64,000 bases of DNA, taken from the NCBI RefSeq assembly GCF_002072955.1, contig NZ_LPUF01000001.1, positions 95,001 through 159,000 on the forward strand, in the 5' to 3' direction. This document shows, piece after piece, positions 50,363-59,788 of this stretch (positions within the stretch are counted from its first letter, which is position 1; the number at the start of each line of letters is the position of its first letter). Under the pieces are notes generated by a model. That model worked only from the letters and a program-made list of their open reading frames with translations. It had not been told where the DNA came from and made no database searches. This DNA comes from Methyloprofundus sedimenti (GTDB lineage: Bacteria > Pseudomonadota > Gammaproteobacteria > Methylococcales > Methylomonadaceae). Made by a program: the position numbers and the translations under genes.

Positions 50363-53033
50363 TGAACAAACCGAATTAAAATCCATCAATACCACCTGTC
50401 CCTACTGTGGTGTGGGATGTGGCATTACTGCCAGTATTGACCAGGCAAAACACCAGATAGTAATTCAAGGCGATGAGAGCCACCCATCAAATTTTGGGCG
50501 TCTCTGCTCCAAAGGCTCTACTCTGGCTGATACGATTGAGTTAAAAAGTCGTCTATTGGAACCCTCTGTTTATGGTCATGACTGTAGTTGGTCAGAGGCT
50601 TTGGATATGGTCGCTGACTCTTTTATGAGTATTATCAAAAAACATGGCCCAGATGCCGTGGCGATTTACGGTTCAGGTCAATTATTAACAGAAGACTATT
50701 ATGTCGCCAATAAACTGATGAAGGGATTTATTGGGAGTGGCAATATGGATACTAATAGTCGTTTATGCATGTCCTCTGCGGTCGCAGGGCACAAGCGGGC
50801 TTTTGGTTCAGACACGGTGCCGGGTTGCTATGAGGATTTTGAACAGGCCGAGATGATTGTGCTGGTCGGTTCTAATGCCGCCTGGTGTCACCCAGTCAGC
50901 TTTCAACGTATCCGTGCAGCCAAAGAGTCAAACCCTGACTTAAAAATAGTCGTCATTGATCCTCGACTCACTTCGAGTTGTGATATTGCCGATTTACACT
51001 TGCCGATAGCCATAGGCAACGATACGATTCTGTTTAATGGTTTACTAAATTACCTGAATCAACACAATGCGCTAGATCAAAACTATATCCAGCAGCACAC
51101 TGAAGGCTGGTCTGACGCATTAAAATCAGCTCAGGATAGTAGCTCCAGTACTGAACGGCTGGCAGAACAATGTAAACTGGACAAACAAGATGTAGAACTA
51201 TTCTTTAAATGGTTTGCTGGTCATAAAAAAGTCATGACTTTGTTTAGTCAGGGCGTTAACCAGTCTTCTTCTGGTACCGATAAAGTCAATAGCATCATAA
51301 ATTGCCACCTGGCTATGGGCAGTATCGGTAAGCCTGGCATGGGGCCTTTTTCATTAACAGGGCAACCCAATGCGATGGGGGGACGTGAAGTCGGAGGACT
51401 GGCCCACCAACTCGCTGCGCATATGGATTTTAGCAACCCTGATGACATCGACCGGGTTGCACGTTTCTGGAACACGGATCATATCGCTCAAAAACCCGGG
51501 TATTTTGCAGTTGATCTATTTGATGCTATTTACGATGGTAAAGTAAAAGCGGTATGGATTATGGGCACTAATCCAGTCGTCAGTATGCCCAATGCGGATA
51601 AAGTGAAACAAGCTCTACAAAGATGTGATTTTGTAGTGGTCTCTGATTGCATTGCCGCAACCGATACTACAGCTTTAGCGCATGTAAAGTTACCTGCCGT
51701 GGGCTGGAGTGAAAAAGACGGCACGGTGACCAATTCTGAACGACGTATTTCTCGGCAACGCGCCTTATTTAAACCGGCTGGCAGTGCAAAGCCAGACTGG
51801 TGGATCGTGACACAGGTAGCTCGACGCATGGGTTATGAAGAGGCTTTTCACTATAGCAGTAATGTGGAAATTTTCCGTGAACATGCCGCGCTTTCGGGTT
51901 TCGAAAATAATCCACAACAACATAGCCGGGATTTTGATATTTCTGGTTTTGCAGAGCTAAATCAGGATGAATATGATCAACTGCAACCTACACAATGGCC
52001 TGTTAACAAGGCACATCCACAAGGTTTGCAACGGATTTTTGCCGATTATAAATTTTCCTCTCCCTCTGGAAAAGCACAATTTATTAGTATAAAACCAAGA
52101 TCAGCTGGCAATTTGCCTAATAAAGATTACCCCTTGATATTAAATACTGGTCGTCTGCGAGACCAGTGGCATACCATGACCAGAACGGCGTTGGCAGCAA
52201 AACTTAACCAGCATAAACCCGAGCCTTTTGTAGAAATTCATCCTGTAGATGCAAGTCACTATAAGATGGTGAAAGACACTCTTGCAGTCATTGAAAGCCC
52301 TTGGGGGAAAATGATAGCCCGCGTGCAAATTACCGATACCCAGCAGCAAGGTACGTTGTTTGTCCCAATGCACTGGACCGCACAATATTCCAGTCTGGGT
52401 CGCATGGGTGCACTCGTCAACCCAGTGGTTGATCCCATTTCCAGTCAACCGGAAAGCAAGCATACTCCAGTGCGAATAAAAGCGTATCAACCGGCTTGGA
52501 ATGGCTTTATTTTATCTCGCCATCCACTAGAGTTCAGCCATCCAGATTATCTAGTCAAAGTAAAAGGCAATCAATTCTATCGTTATGAATTAGCAGGTGA
52601 AACAATGCCTGTGTCGTGGCGAGCATGGACAAAAAACATTCTCTGCAGCGCCAGCAATGAAACGCCTCAATGGCAGGAATATACCGACCCTGCTGTAAAT
52701 AAATATAGAGCTGCACGCATACTGGATAATCAATTACAAAGTGTTATTTTTGTCGCACCTGACATTAACTTACCTGAACGCAGTTGGTTGACCAGTTTAT
52801 TTGAAAAACCAGAATTTGAAAAAGAAGATCGATTAGCTGTATTGACTGGCAAACCACCGTTGGGAACTCCCGATGTTGGAACTATCGTTTGCGCCTGCTT
52901 TAATGTCGGAGAAAAAACTATCCAGAGCGCCATCAAAGAAAAAAGCTTAAAAACGCATCAAGATGTAGGGCAATGTTTAAAAGCGGGAACTAATTGTGGT
53001 TCGTGTATTCCGGAAATTAAAGCGCTGTTGTAA
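50355..53033 (+). CDS. nasA: Assimilatory nitrate reductase, catalytic subunit, with C-terminal BFD-like domain
   Basis: The start MSDEQTELK at 50355 is preferred; the longer reading from 50319 lies inside the upstream gene. The 892-residue molybdopterin enzyme has the [4Fe-4S] Cys set (NTTCPYCGVGCG, RLCSKGSTL), bis-MGD binding regions (GTNPVVSMPNADKVKQAL) and the C-terminal molydop-binding domain (LNTGRLRDQWHTMTR). The last 55 residues (IVCACFNVGEKT...GTNCGSC) form a BFD-like [2Fe-2S] domain that should accept electrons from the partner reductase. It reduces nitrate to nitrite in the cytoplasm. Confidence 0.93.
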   Translation: MSDEQTELKSINTTCPYCGVGCGITASIDQAKHQIVIQGDESHPSNFGRLCSKGSTLADTIELKSRLLEPSVYGHDCSWSEALDMVADSFMSIIKKHGPDAVAIYGSGQLLTEDYYVANKLMKGFIGSGNMDTNSRLCMSSAVAGHKRAFGSDTVPGCYEDFEQAEMIVLVGSNAAWCHPVSFQRIRAAKESNPDLKIVVIDPRLTSSCDIADLHLPIAIGNDTILFNGLLNYLNQHNALDQNYIQQHTEGWSDALKSAQDSSSSTERLAEQCKLDKQDVELFFKWFAGHKKVMTLFSQGVNQSSSGTDKVNSIINCHLAMGSIGKPGMGPFSLTGQPNAMGGREVGGLAHQLAAHMDFSNPDDIDRVARFWNTDHIAQKPGYFAVDLFDAIYDGKVKAVWIMGTNPVVSMPNADKVKQALQRCDFVVVSDCIAATDTTALAHVKLPAVGWSEKDGTVTNSERRISRQRALFKPAGSAKPDWWIVTQVARRMGYEEAFHYSSNVEIFREHAALSGFENNPQQHSRDFDISGFAELNQDEYDQLQPTQWPVNKAHPQGLQRIFADYKFSSPSGKAQFISIKPRSAGNLPNKDYPLILNTGRLRDQWHTMTRTALAAKLNQHKPEPFVEIHPVDASHYKMVKDTLAVIESPWGKMIARVQITDTQQQGTLFVPMHWTAQYSSLGRMGALVNPVVDPISSQPESKHTPVRIKAYQPAWNGFILSRHPLEFSHPDYLVKVKGNQFYRYELAGETMPVSWRAWTKNILCSASNETPQWQEYTDPAVNKYRAARILDNQLQSVIFVAPDINLPERSWLTSLFEKPEFEKEDRLAVLTGKPPLGTPDVGTIVCACFNVGEKTIQSAIKEKSLKTHQDVGQCLKAGTNCGSCIPEIKALL

Positions 53034-53483
53034 ATCTTAGTGTTTCCTGATTACGTACAACTCACAGCCATATTAATAAAAATTTAAATATCAGTATGTT
53101 AATAGTCTCGTTATTCCCGAAGTCTACCCAGTCAAGCGAGGGCACAAGCTTTATCGGGAATCTATGCTTACCCCACGAGATTCCAGCTAAAAGCGTGCAG
53201 GCATGACGAATATAGCTGAGAGTTATGGGTAATCAGGTAGTGTTTAACCGGCGGCTATTTTGGCTTAGCAGTCAGATCGTCCTGGAACTCCTGAAGCAAA
53301 GGCAATCAAAATAGCGGTCAACTGCAGTTTCTAAGGTTATTGCCGCGCTGAATCACGTGCTGCGGCCATCCGGGGTATAACAAAACGAGGTAGACGAGCC
53401 ATAATTTAAGACCTAAGTTTCAATAATTTGGTGAATTATAGCCTATCAATCTATCCCGCCCCTTTTGATTCTTAAAGATAGAA
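53034..53483. other. Intergenic between nasA and TonB operon 2
   Basis: It carries palindrome-like scraps (TCCCGA...TCGGGA at 53114-53160) and no ORF that I can support. No terminator with a T-run was seen. Confidence 0.4.
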
Positions 53484-54731
53484 CTAGCTGATTTTTAGTT
53501 CATTCATTTTCTGATTAACCTGCTGTAACCAATTCTCTGCTGTTTTTTTAGTCTTCTTATACTTGCCTGCTTGAGTAAAAGCCCAAGTTGCTGTTTTGAA
53601 ATTATTTGCATTGTATGCTGCGATACCAATTAGCAAATAACTCTGCTGAGGTTGTTTTATATCACCCTTGGCAAGTCCTTTTTTTAGCATAACAATGGCT
53701 TCATTCCATCGTTCCATTTGTAGCAATATTTGTCCACAACGCTTATACAGCCGACCATCATCTTTCATGGTGGCGGCTTGTTGTAAATACTTTAACTCCT
53801 TTTTATGTTCTCTGGCCATGGCCCAGCTATTGGCTAATAACTCCAAATTAGCGGCGTTACTTTTTATATTCTTATTTTGCATATTTGTTGATAAAACCTC
53901 AGCAGCCGTAAGAGGTATAGCGTTATGCAAATAAAGTTGCGCTAAACGGAGAATATCTTTTTCTTCTAAAGACACACTTGTGTAGGCTAGCTTTAAAGTA
54001 GCTAGTGCTTTTGCGTAGTCTTTTAGCATCAAATACACATCGGTCAAATGTAACCAGTATTTCTTTTTGCCTGGATATAAATCTAACAGGTGATTTAGTA
54101 CAACTGCAGCTTTGCGATAATGCTTTTGTTCCAGATGAATACTCAGCAATAAGACAGACCAATCTTCATGAGGCGATAATGCTATCGCTTTTTTAAGTGG
54201 CGCAACAGCAGATGAAAACTGGTTTAACTTGTAATAGGCCAGTCCTTTTAAATAGTAGGCATCTGCAGTTGGCTTTTTTTCCTGCTTAAACCATTGATTT
54301 ATAATTGGTAAAGCTTTACCGTATTGCTCCGTTTGCATAAAGACCTGCGCCAAGTTGTACCGCAGGCTCTGAATACTATCTGGGGGTAAGGTATCACTAC
54401 CTTTTAAGGTTGCTTCTAACTCGGCAACCGCTTTGCTGTAATTTTTCTGCTCTAGGTATATATAGGCTAAGTGCTGATGGATTAAAGCCGTTTCATATTG
54501 ATTTTGTAGTATTGTTGGAAGCTGTTTTTTTAATATATTAATCGCTTCTGAATAACGGCTCTCATCGCTCAGTTTTCGCGATGTTGTTAATACTTTATAA
54601 GTACCTGGTGATACGCTGTAGTTCTTTTTCTTTTCAGCGTTAACTGTTTGAGGAAATGTCATGATGACGACAACCAACACAGCAAACAAATAAGTAATTG
54701 TTAGCCCAGATCGATCCAAATAAATTCTCAT
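53484..54731 (-). CDS. TPR-repeat periplasmic protein, TonB operon 2
   Basis: The 415-residue protein has a signal peptide (ending near TVNA-EK) and tandem TPR units such as YSEAINILKKQLPTI, YSKAVAELEATLKGS and WNEAIVMLKKGLAKG. It is the paralogue of 16267-17493, with the same length, order and last position in the operon. Overlap with tonB is 4 bp. It is likely to be a periplasmic scaffold for the TtpC-type TonB complex. Confidence 0.85.
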   Translation of the reverse strand: MRIYLDRSGLTITYLFAVLVVVIMTFPQTVNAEKKKNYSVSPGTYKVLTTSRKLSDESRYSEAINILKKQLPTILQNQYETALIHQHLAYIYLEQKNYSKAVAELEATLKGSDTLPPDSIQSLRYNLAQVFMQTEQYGKALPIINQWFKQEKKPTADAYYLKGLAYYKLNQFSSAVAPLKKAIALSPHEDWSVLLLSIHLEQKHYRKAAVVLNHLLDLYPGKKKYWLHLTDVYLMLKDYAKALATLKLAYTSVSLEEKDILRLAQLYLHNAIPLTAAEVLSTNMQNKNIKSNAANLELLANSWAMAREHKKELKYLQQAATMKDDGRLYKRCGQILLQMERWNEAIVMLKKGLAKGDIKQPQQSYLLIGIAAYNANNFKTATWAFTQAGKYKKTKKTAENWLQQVNQKMNELKIS

Positions 54732-55357
54732 GATTTATCCATTTGAAATATAATCGTCTGCACTGATTGCCATTGTACAGCTTTCCCATCTATCATCCGT
54801 TTGTTGAACTTCCATCTTCGTATTGCCCGTAAAGCAGCTCGGTTAAAAATGCCTTGAGGTTTAGCCGCTACCACAACCGGGTTTATCACTTTGCCTTCTT
54901 CTGAAACGGTAAACTCAATTTTTACCCGCCCCTCTATTCGTCGAGATAATGCACTCGGTGGATATAAAGGAGGAATACGTACGAGAGGAATTGCTTCACG
55001 CAATCCACCCATGTCTCCTGCACCCATTTCTCCCTCAAAAGGCACGCCAGATATATTCATTGCTATATCCATTCGTGGTGCCTCCATAGTTAACTGTTTA
55101 ACTCGCACTGGCTTTGGACTGGGTATATCCATTTTTGGTGTTAATAACTGTTCTTGCTTTTCGGGTGGTTTAACGCGTTGTTTAACTTGAGGTGGCGGCG
55201 GTGTACGTTTTAATCTTACAAAATCGACAGAGAGCACTTCGTTTGCTGATGACAACATTATTGGTTGCTGTGCTGACATTCGTTCCATAATAATAAACAG
55301 CACTAAATTTATAGTTAGCGCGCCTAAAATAATGGTCGTAATGCGTTTATTTTTCAT
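54728..55357 (-). CDS. tonB: TonB energy transducer, operon 2
   Basis: The 209-residue protein has an anchor helix (TTIILGALTINLVLFIIM), a Pro/Lys-rich linker (KRTPPPPQVKQRVKPPEKQ) and the C-terminal TonB domain. The domain contains IPPLYPPSALSRRIEGRVKI and AALRAIRRWKFNKRMI. It is a close paralogue of the operon 1 TonB. It overlaps exbD and the TPR gene by 4 bp each. Confidence 0.93.
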   Translation of the reverse strand: MKNKRITTIILGALTINLVLFIIMERMSAQQPIMLSSANEVLSVDFVRLKRTPPPPQVKQRVKPPEKQEQLLTPKMDIPSPKPVRVKQLTMEAPRMDIAMNISGVPFEGEMGAGDMGGLREAIPLVRIPPLYPPSALSRRIEGRVKIEFTVSEEGKVINPVVVAAKPQGIFNRAALRAIRRWKFNKRMIDGKAVQWQSVQTIIFQMDKS

Positions 55358-55758
55358 TCTGAAAAAGCCGCAATAGAAACATTACTTACGCCTGCTAATC
55401 GCGCCTGATCCAGAGCCTGCACCAATGTACCTGTAAGCGCTTCTTTATCTGCAGCAATAATCACCGAACCCTCAGGATTTTCTGCATGCAATCGTTCCAC
55501 ATTGGCTCGCAAGGCATTTATAGCAACTTTACGCCTATCTATCCATATTTCACCCGATTTACTCACCGAAATAATTATATTGCCACGCTCCTGGCGCTCA
55601 GCACTCTTGGCAGTAGGTCTATTAACCTCAATGCCTGACTCTTTCACAAACGATGAGGTAACTACAAAAAAAATCAACAAAATAAATACCATATCTATCA
55701 GGGGAGTTAGATTAAGCTCTGTTGTAGTTAATTCGTCTTCTTCACTATGTATTTTCAT
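55354..55758 (-). CDS. exbD: ExbD/TolR-family protein, TonB operon 2
   Basis: The 134-residue protein has one transmembrane helix (LIDMVFILLIFFVVTSSFV) with the channel Asp in LIDMVF. A periplasmic domain with SGEIWIDRRKVAINALRANV follows. It is highly similar to operon 1 ExbD in the core. It is preceded by a 130-bp gap to exbB, again the only gap in the operon. Confidence 0.93.
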   Translation of the reverse strand: MKIHSEEDELTTTELNLTPLIDMVFILLIFFVVTSSFVKESGIEVNRPTAKSAERQERGNIIISVSKSGEIWIDRRKVAINALRANVERLHAENPEGSVIIAADKEALTGTLVQALDQARLAGVSNVSIAAFSE

Positions 55759-55888
55759 ATCTTATTGGTTGAGTGGGGACTGCCCACCAAAACTTGTGTC
55801 TAAAAAACATTTAAGTAGGTTCGAACTTATTCGAACTATGTGCTAAAAAATATGTTTTTTTCAGTGTAAATTTGTCGCACCTACTGAT
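55759..55888. other. Spacer between exbB and exbD of operon 2
   Basis: The 130-bp stretch contains TTCGAACTTATTCGAA (inverted repeat near 55819-55834) and AT-rich runs. It has no ORF and no similarity to the operon 1 spacer that I can see. It may hold a processing or attenuation site. Confidence 0.45.
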
Positions 55889-56407
55889 CTAATCCAGTTC
55901 GCTTTCTGCATCATCAAGTAGTAACCGTACACGTTCATTTAAGTTTGCACTGAAATAAAGCCCTGATAATGCGGTGACCAATCCAGACATGGTAGTTAAT
56001 AGCGCAACGAATATTCCTCCGGCTAGGCCACGAGCATTACCATTGCCAAATACGGTAATGACATCAAAAGTCTGAATCATGCCGATCACTGTTCCCAGCA
56101 ACCCTAATAAAGGAAGTGCTTGTGACAATGCCTTAATACTTAATAAATGATTGCCCGCTGACATACCTAATTGTTTTAACAGATAAACACGTTTACGATG
56201 TGAACGTGCAGTGTGCTCATTTTTATAGGGTAACCAGGTCGTTGTTATCTGCTTAATTATTTGCGGATAGGTAAAATACAAGTACCAGTAACGTTCAATA
56301 ATTAACATCCACATAACAAAAGAGACCAGTAAAATAACCCATAAAGCGGTGCCGCCTTTATCTAAAAAAGCCAGGGCCACATCACTTAATTCAGCTACTG
56401 ATAACAT
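55889..56407 (-). CDS. exbB: ExbB proton channel, TonB operon 2
   Basis: The 172-residue protein has helix one in GGTALWVILLVSFVMWMLII. The helix two and three regions are ALPLLGLLGTVIGMIQTFD and TTMSGLVTALSGLYFS, with GNGNARGLAGGI between them. It overlaps ttpC by 17 bp. It is the paralogue of 14446-14970. Confidence 0.92.
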   Translation of the reverse strand: MLSVAELSDVALAFLDKGGTALWVILLVSFVMWMLIIERYWYLYFTYPQIIKQITTTWLPYKNEHTARSHRKRVYLLKQLGMSAGNHLLSIKALSQALPLLGLLGTVIGMIQTFDVITVFGNGNARGLAGGIFVALLTTMSGLVTALSGLYFSANLNERVRLLLDDAESELD

Positions 56408-57752
56408 GAGATTTCTCTTCGCGACTGGCTATTAAAGCGGCACTTTCTTCGTCCAGTATAAAAATGACTTTTTTTGCACTACCTGACAACCAGCTATGTA
56501 ATAGCGTGAGTGGAATAGCGACTATTAATCCTAATTCAGTGGTGACTAATGCAACAGAAATACCGCCTGACATCAGCTTGGGATCGCCTGTACCAAACAG
56601 TGTAATGGATTGAAACGTTTCAATCATTCCTGAAACGGTACCTAACAAGCCTAACAAAGGCGAAATTGCAGCAAAAATAGCAATCGTGGGTAAAAATCGT
56701 CGAATCATTGGACGCTCTTTTAATATCGCTTGATCTAATTTTAAGCCCAAAGTTTCCGAATCAACCCTTGGATTATCCTCTGCCACCTGGCGAATTCGAC
56801 TTAAAGGCGTTGATGTTGTTACCACACCGCCAGTTTGTTGTTGTTGCATTTTTCGATGCGACAGGGTTAATGCCACCATCCGTTCAACAACTAAAGCCAA
56901 ACCAATGAGTCCTATAATAATAATCAGGTAACCAATAACGCCGCCTTGATTAACACGCTCTATAATACTTGGTGTCTGAACCATTAATGAAAGAATCGCA
57001 CCTCGAGATGGATCCAATGCAACAGCCGCTACACCTGATTCGGTTTGTTGCAAAGTTCTGGCTAGCGATACAAAACGAGATGCAGGCTGTCTGCCAAGTT
57101 CAACCAAACGACCTGTTTCAGGCAGGTACCTTAAATATAAACCATCTGAAAGAATATTAAAAGCGCCTAAACGCACAACTTCCTTACGTACTTCTTCACC
57201 ATTATGTGTGATAACAGGAGTTTCAAAACGTACAACTTTCCCTGACTGTACCATTTCATCTAGCACTAACCGCCAGAATTCTTCCATTTCTTTAATAGTC
57301 GGATTTGATTTATTAGTTGCTAATCGTTTAATTGATTCATTACGCCCCTGTAGTTGTGCTGAAATGATTGAGCCATTAAACATAGTCATCATATCTTTTG
57401 CATTTTGTCGCACGACGCCAAACAGCTCGCCTAAAGAACCCATTTGTTCATTTAGGCGCTCAGACTCAACTGTAATGAAATTCTCATTTTCTTCAAAAAG
57501 TTTTTTCAACTCAAATCCGCGATTTCTCTCCGCAGCAAGTTTAGCTTTTAATGTGCTTAACATGCTTGCCTGTTTATCTCGTTGCTGACGAAATAATTTT
57601 TCTCTTTCTGCAAGTTCGCGGCTTTCCAAAACACTATTTTTTCGTACTTGTGCAATTAGCTCATCAAGCGAATTTAAAGAGGGAGCAGCAACTGCTAATC
57701 CAGAGCCAAGTATCAAGAATATGGATACGAGTACTATTTTATATATCGTCAT
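56391..57752 (-). CDS. ttpC: TtpC-type MotA/TolQ/ExbB protein, TonB operon 2
   Basis: The 453-residue protein has a signal peptide (ending near GLAVA-AP), a coiled coil (about 35-110), a periplasmic domain and a membrane helix (GVIGYLIIIIGLIGLALVVE). The C-terminal TolQ/ExbB domain has FAAISPLLGLLGTVSGMIE and LFGTGDPKLMSGGISVALV. It is the paralogue of 13118-14446 along its whole length. Its start overlaps the DUF3450-like gene by 4 bp. Confidence 0.9.
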   Translation of the reverse strand: MTIYKIVLVSIFLILGSGLAVAAPSLNSLDELIAQVRKNSVLESRELAEREKLFRQQRDKQASMLSTLKAKLAAERNRGFELKKLFEENENFITVESERLNEQMGSLGELFGVVRQNAKDMMTMFNGSIISAQLQGRNESIKRLATNKSNPTIKEMEEFWRLVLDEMVQSGKVVRFETPVITHNGEEVRKEVVRLGAFNILSDGLYLRYLPETGRLVELGRQPASRFVSLARTLQQTESGVAAVALDPSRGAILSLMVQTPSIIERVNQGGVIGYLIIIIGLIGLALVVERMVALTLSHRKMQQQQTGGVVTTSTPLSRIRQVAEDNPRVDSETLGLKLDQAILKERPMIRRFLPTIAIFAAISPLLGLLGTVSGMIETFQSITLFGTGDPKLMSGGISVALVTTELGLIVAIPLTLLHSWLSGSAKKVIFILDEESAALIASREEKSHVISS

Positions 57753-58528
57753 TGCACAGCCTCCGGTGCTGAAACTGGCAATTTAAGCAAATCAGGAGCA
57801 GTCTGTTTTTTAGCAATTCTCAAGCCTTGTAAAATAGAGCTACGATAACTATCTGATAAAGTTTCCCAGCGCTTTTCCTTACGCATCCAGTATCCGGCCT
57901 GACTACCATCTAAGGTTAAATAATAAAGCCCCAACCGTCCAAAACGTAAAAAATCAACCGTATTTTTCTTACCATCTAGCTCCAGGTTTCCCGTATAGCT
58001 TTCGATTGTGCGTCCATAATCCGTTTCAATCATATAAGCTTCAATCAGACGACGATATTTTTCAGCCAAATCAATATCAGACCGATCCATCATTTGTTGC
58101 AGGCTGGTAATTCGCAATTTACGTTCTTGTTGCAAAAAAGGCGCATCCAGCTCTACAAACTGTTCCAGCACTTTTTGCATGCGTAACATTAAAGGTATGA
58201 TATTGCGTTGAGTAATCTCAATTTCCAGCATCTGCTCATTCAAATCTATTTTTTCTTGCTCTTGGCTACTCACAATTTTTTCTAGTTGATCGTGATAAAC
58301 CTCTAAATTCTTCAACTCCAGACTGGCTTCTCGAAATTCAGCCAGCATAGATTGAGTCTGGTCATCAAGTTTTTCAACTTTATGTTGAGATTGACTGGCT
58401 TTATTATGAATTTGTTGCTGTACCTGAGTGGCAGAATCTAAATGAGTTGCATAGACCGGCTGAACTAAAGTAGCAAGCAACGGCAAGGTAACAAATTGTC
58501 GAGGTATTCCTCGCCAAAGATGAATCAT
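57749..58528 (-). CDS. DUF3450-like periplasmic coiled-coil protein, TonB operon 2
   Basis: The 259-residue protein has a signal peptide (ending near VYA-TH), a long coiled coil (about 40-115) and RFGRLGLYYLTLDGSQAGYW matching the operon 1 paralogue. It is the first gene of the minus-strand operon. Upstream lies a long non-coding region with a 260-bp tandem duplication. Confidence 0.85.
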   Translation of the reverse strand: MIHLWRGIPRQFVTLPLLATLVQPVYATHLDSATQVQQQIHNKASQSQHKVEKLDDQTQSMLAEFREASLELKNLEVYHDQLEKIVSSQEQEKIDLNEQMLEIEITQRNIIPLMLRMQKVLEQFVELDAPFLQQERKLRITSLQQMMDRSDIDLAEKYRRLIEAYMIETDYGRTIESYTGNLELDGKKNTVDFLRFGRLGLYYLTLDGSQAGYWMRKEKRWETLSDSYRSSILQGLRIAKKQTAPDLLKLPVSAPEAVQ

Positions 58529-58759
58529 GGGTTTATAACCTCTTATAAATTTAATTTACGTTAGTTGAAAATGAATTTTAAATAATTTAGACAGAGTGGA
58601 AAAAAGCTAAAAAACATCTTCTATATATTCATACGCTGACATTCTTCGAAGAATATTTCGGATTATTTTTTACTACCTTTAACCTACCCACATTACTCCT
58701 GTGTATTTTCTTGGTTTTTAATATTAACAAATACCTGACTAAAACTTACCTTCGCTATC

Positions 58760-59283
58760 TTACGATATAAAGGTATTTAATTTGCTTCCCATCTTATAAG
58801 ACGAAATACAAGTCTGAAGACCTCACATAAAAAGCTAAAAAATTTATCCAATAGCCCAAACGGAATGAATACACGCCGTTATTATCAAGAACAAGTTCAT
58901 AATGCAAACACTCTGTATACGACAAAAACCAATAAAATTTAAGCTATCGATTTTTTAAACAAATATACCGTAAGTAGTGAATTTTGTGCACAGAGGTGCA
59001 AATGACTATTTTTCCACCCTTACGATATTAAGATATTTATTTTGCTAATCCTAAGTAAGACGAAATACAAGCCTGAAAACCTCACATGAAAAGGTAAAAA
59101 ATTTTCCAATAGCCCTAACGAAATAAATACACGCCTTTATTATCAAGAACAAGCTCATAATGCAAATCCTCTGTATACGACAAAAAGCAATAAAATATAA
59201 GCTTAAGCTATAGATTTTTTAAACAAATGTACCGTAAGTAATGAATTTTGTGCACAGAAGTGCAAATGACTATTTTGTCACCC
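58760..59283. repeat. Tandem duplication of about 260 bp upstream of TonB operon 2
   Basis: Copy 1 (58760-59019) and copy 2 (59020-59283) share long identical stretches (AAGACGAAATACAAG, TTATTATCAAGAACAAG, CTCTGTATACGACAAAAA, GAATTTTGTGCACAGA). They differ by scattered changes and a small insertion. Both end in GCAAATGACTATTTT. No ORF is seen. Confidence 0.88.
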
Positions 59284-59414
59284 GTATATTACAAAATTCA
59301 GCAAAAAACTGTGTAATATTGTGCTCTGAAAAGAGTTGAAATATTACTTGTAATTCAAGCATTGGTGAACAGCAATGTGAAGCCGAAAACTATATTCTGC
59401 ACTAGAGTCCATAA

Positions 59415-59605
59415 CTAGGGGCAGCTTCGATTGATATTTAAACTTTCCTTATAAATTGTTGATTTCCTATCGCCACCCTTTGATTTTGGAATGGCTTGCC
59501 GCTTCGTTAATTTTTCTATCTGTTCTCTGAATTTATCATTACCAGGCACCCATGCTTTATACCCTCCTTTTCATAAGCTTCCTGTACGATGATATTGATA
59601 TAAGT
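59415..59605 (-). pseudogene. RayT scrap with internal deletion
   Basis: It reads YQYHRTGSL-stop-KGGYKAWVPGNDKF and then REQIEKLTKRQAIPKSKG. The first part is the RayT block YQYRHTGTLWEGRYKS with a stop at the Trp; the second part is the C-terminal end, joined after a deletion. It is similar to 41210-41323. Confidence 0.7.
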
Positions 59606-59788
59606 CACTGGGCTCAACCGCATGTCCGGTGGTGAGGGAGAGCTGACGGGCGCAATCCCGATGCCTCCAACCAATCAATTTATCAACTGTCAGACAAGGC
59701 ATGTAGCTCCGCAGAGTCTCACGATAGTGGGCAACGTGTTACTGACTTTTTACCCTTGAGCACACCCTTGTCATCATCAGAACACTGG
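59606..59788. other. Boundary segment of the G+C-rich block
   Basis: It contains CTCAACCGCATGTCCGGTGG and GGCGCAATCCCGATGCC, which resemble sequence seen near the 3' ends of some group II introns. No intron ORF or domain V could be identified. Composition changes here from AT-rich to G+C-rich. Confidence 0.25.

Noticed and set aside
59606-59788. Group II intron 3' end
   Set aside because: Only short stretches recall intron ends; there is no domain V pattern, reverse transcriptase or matching 5' part, so it is listed only as a weak boundary note.
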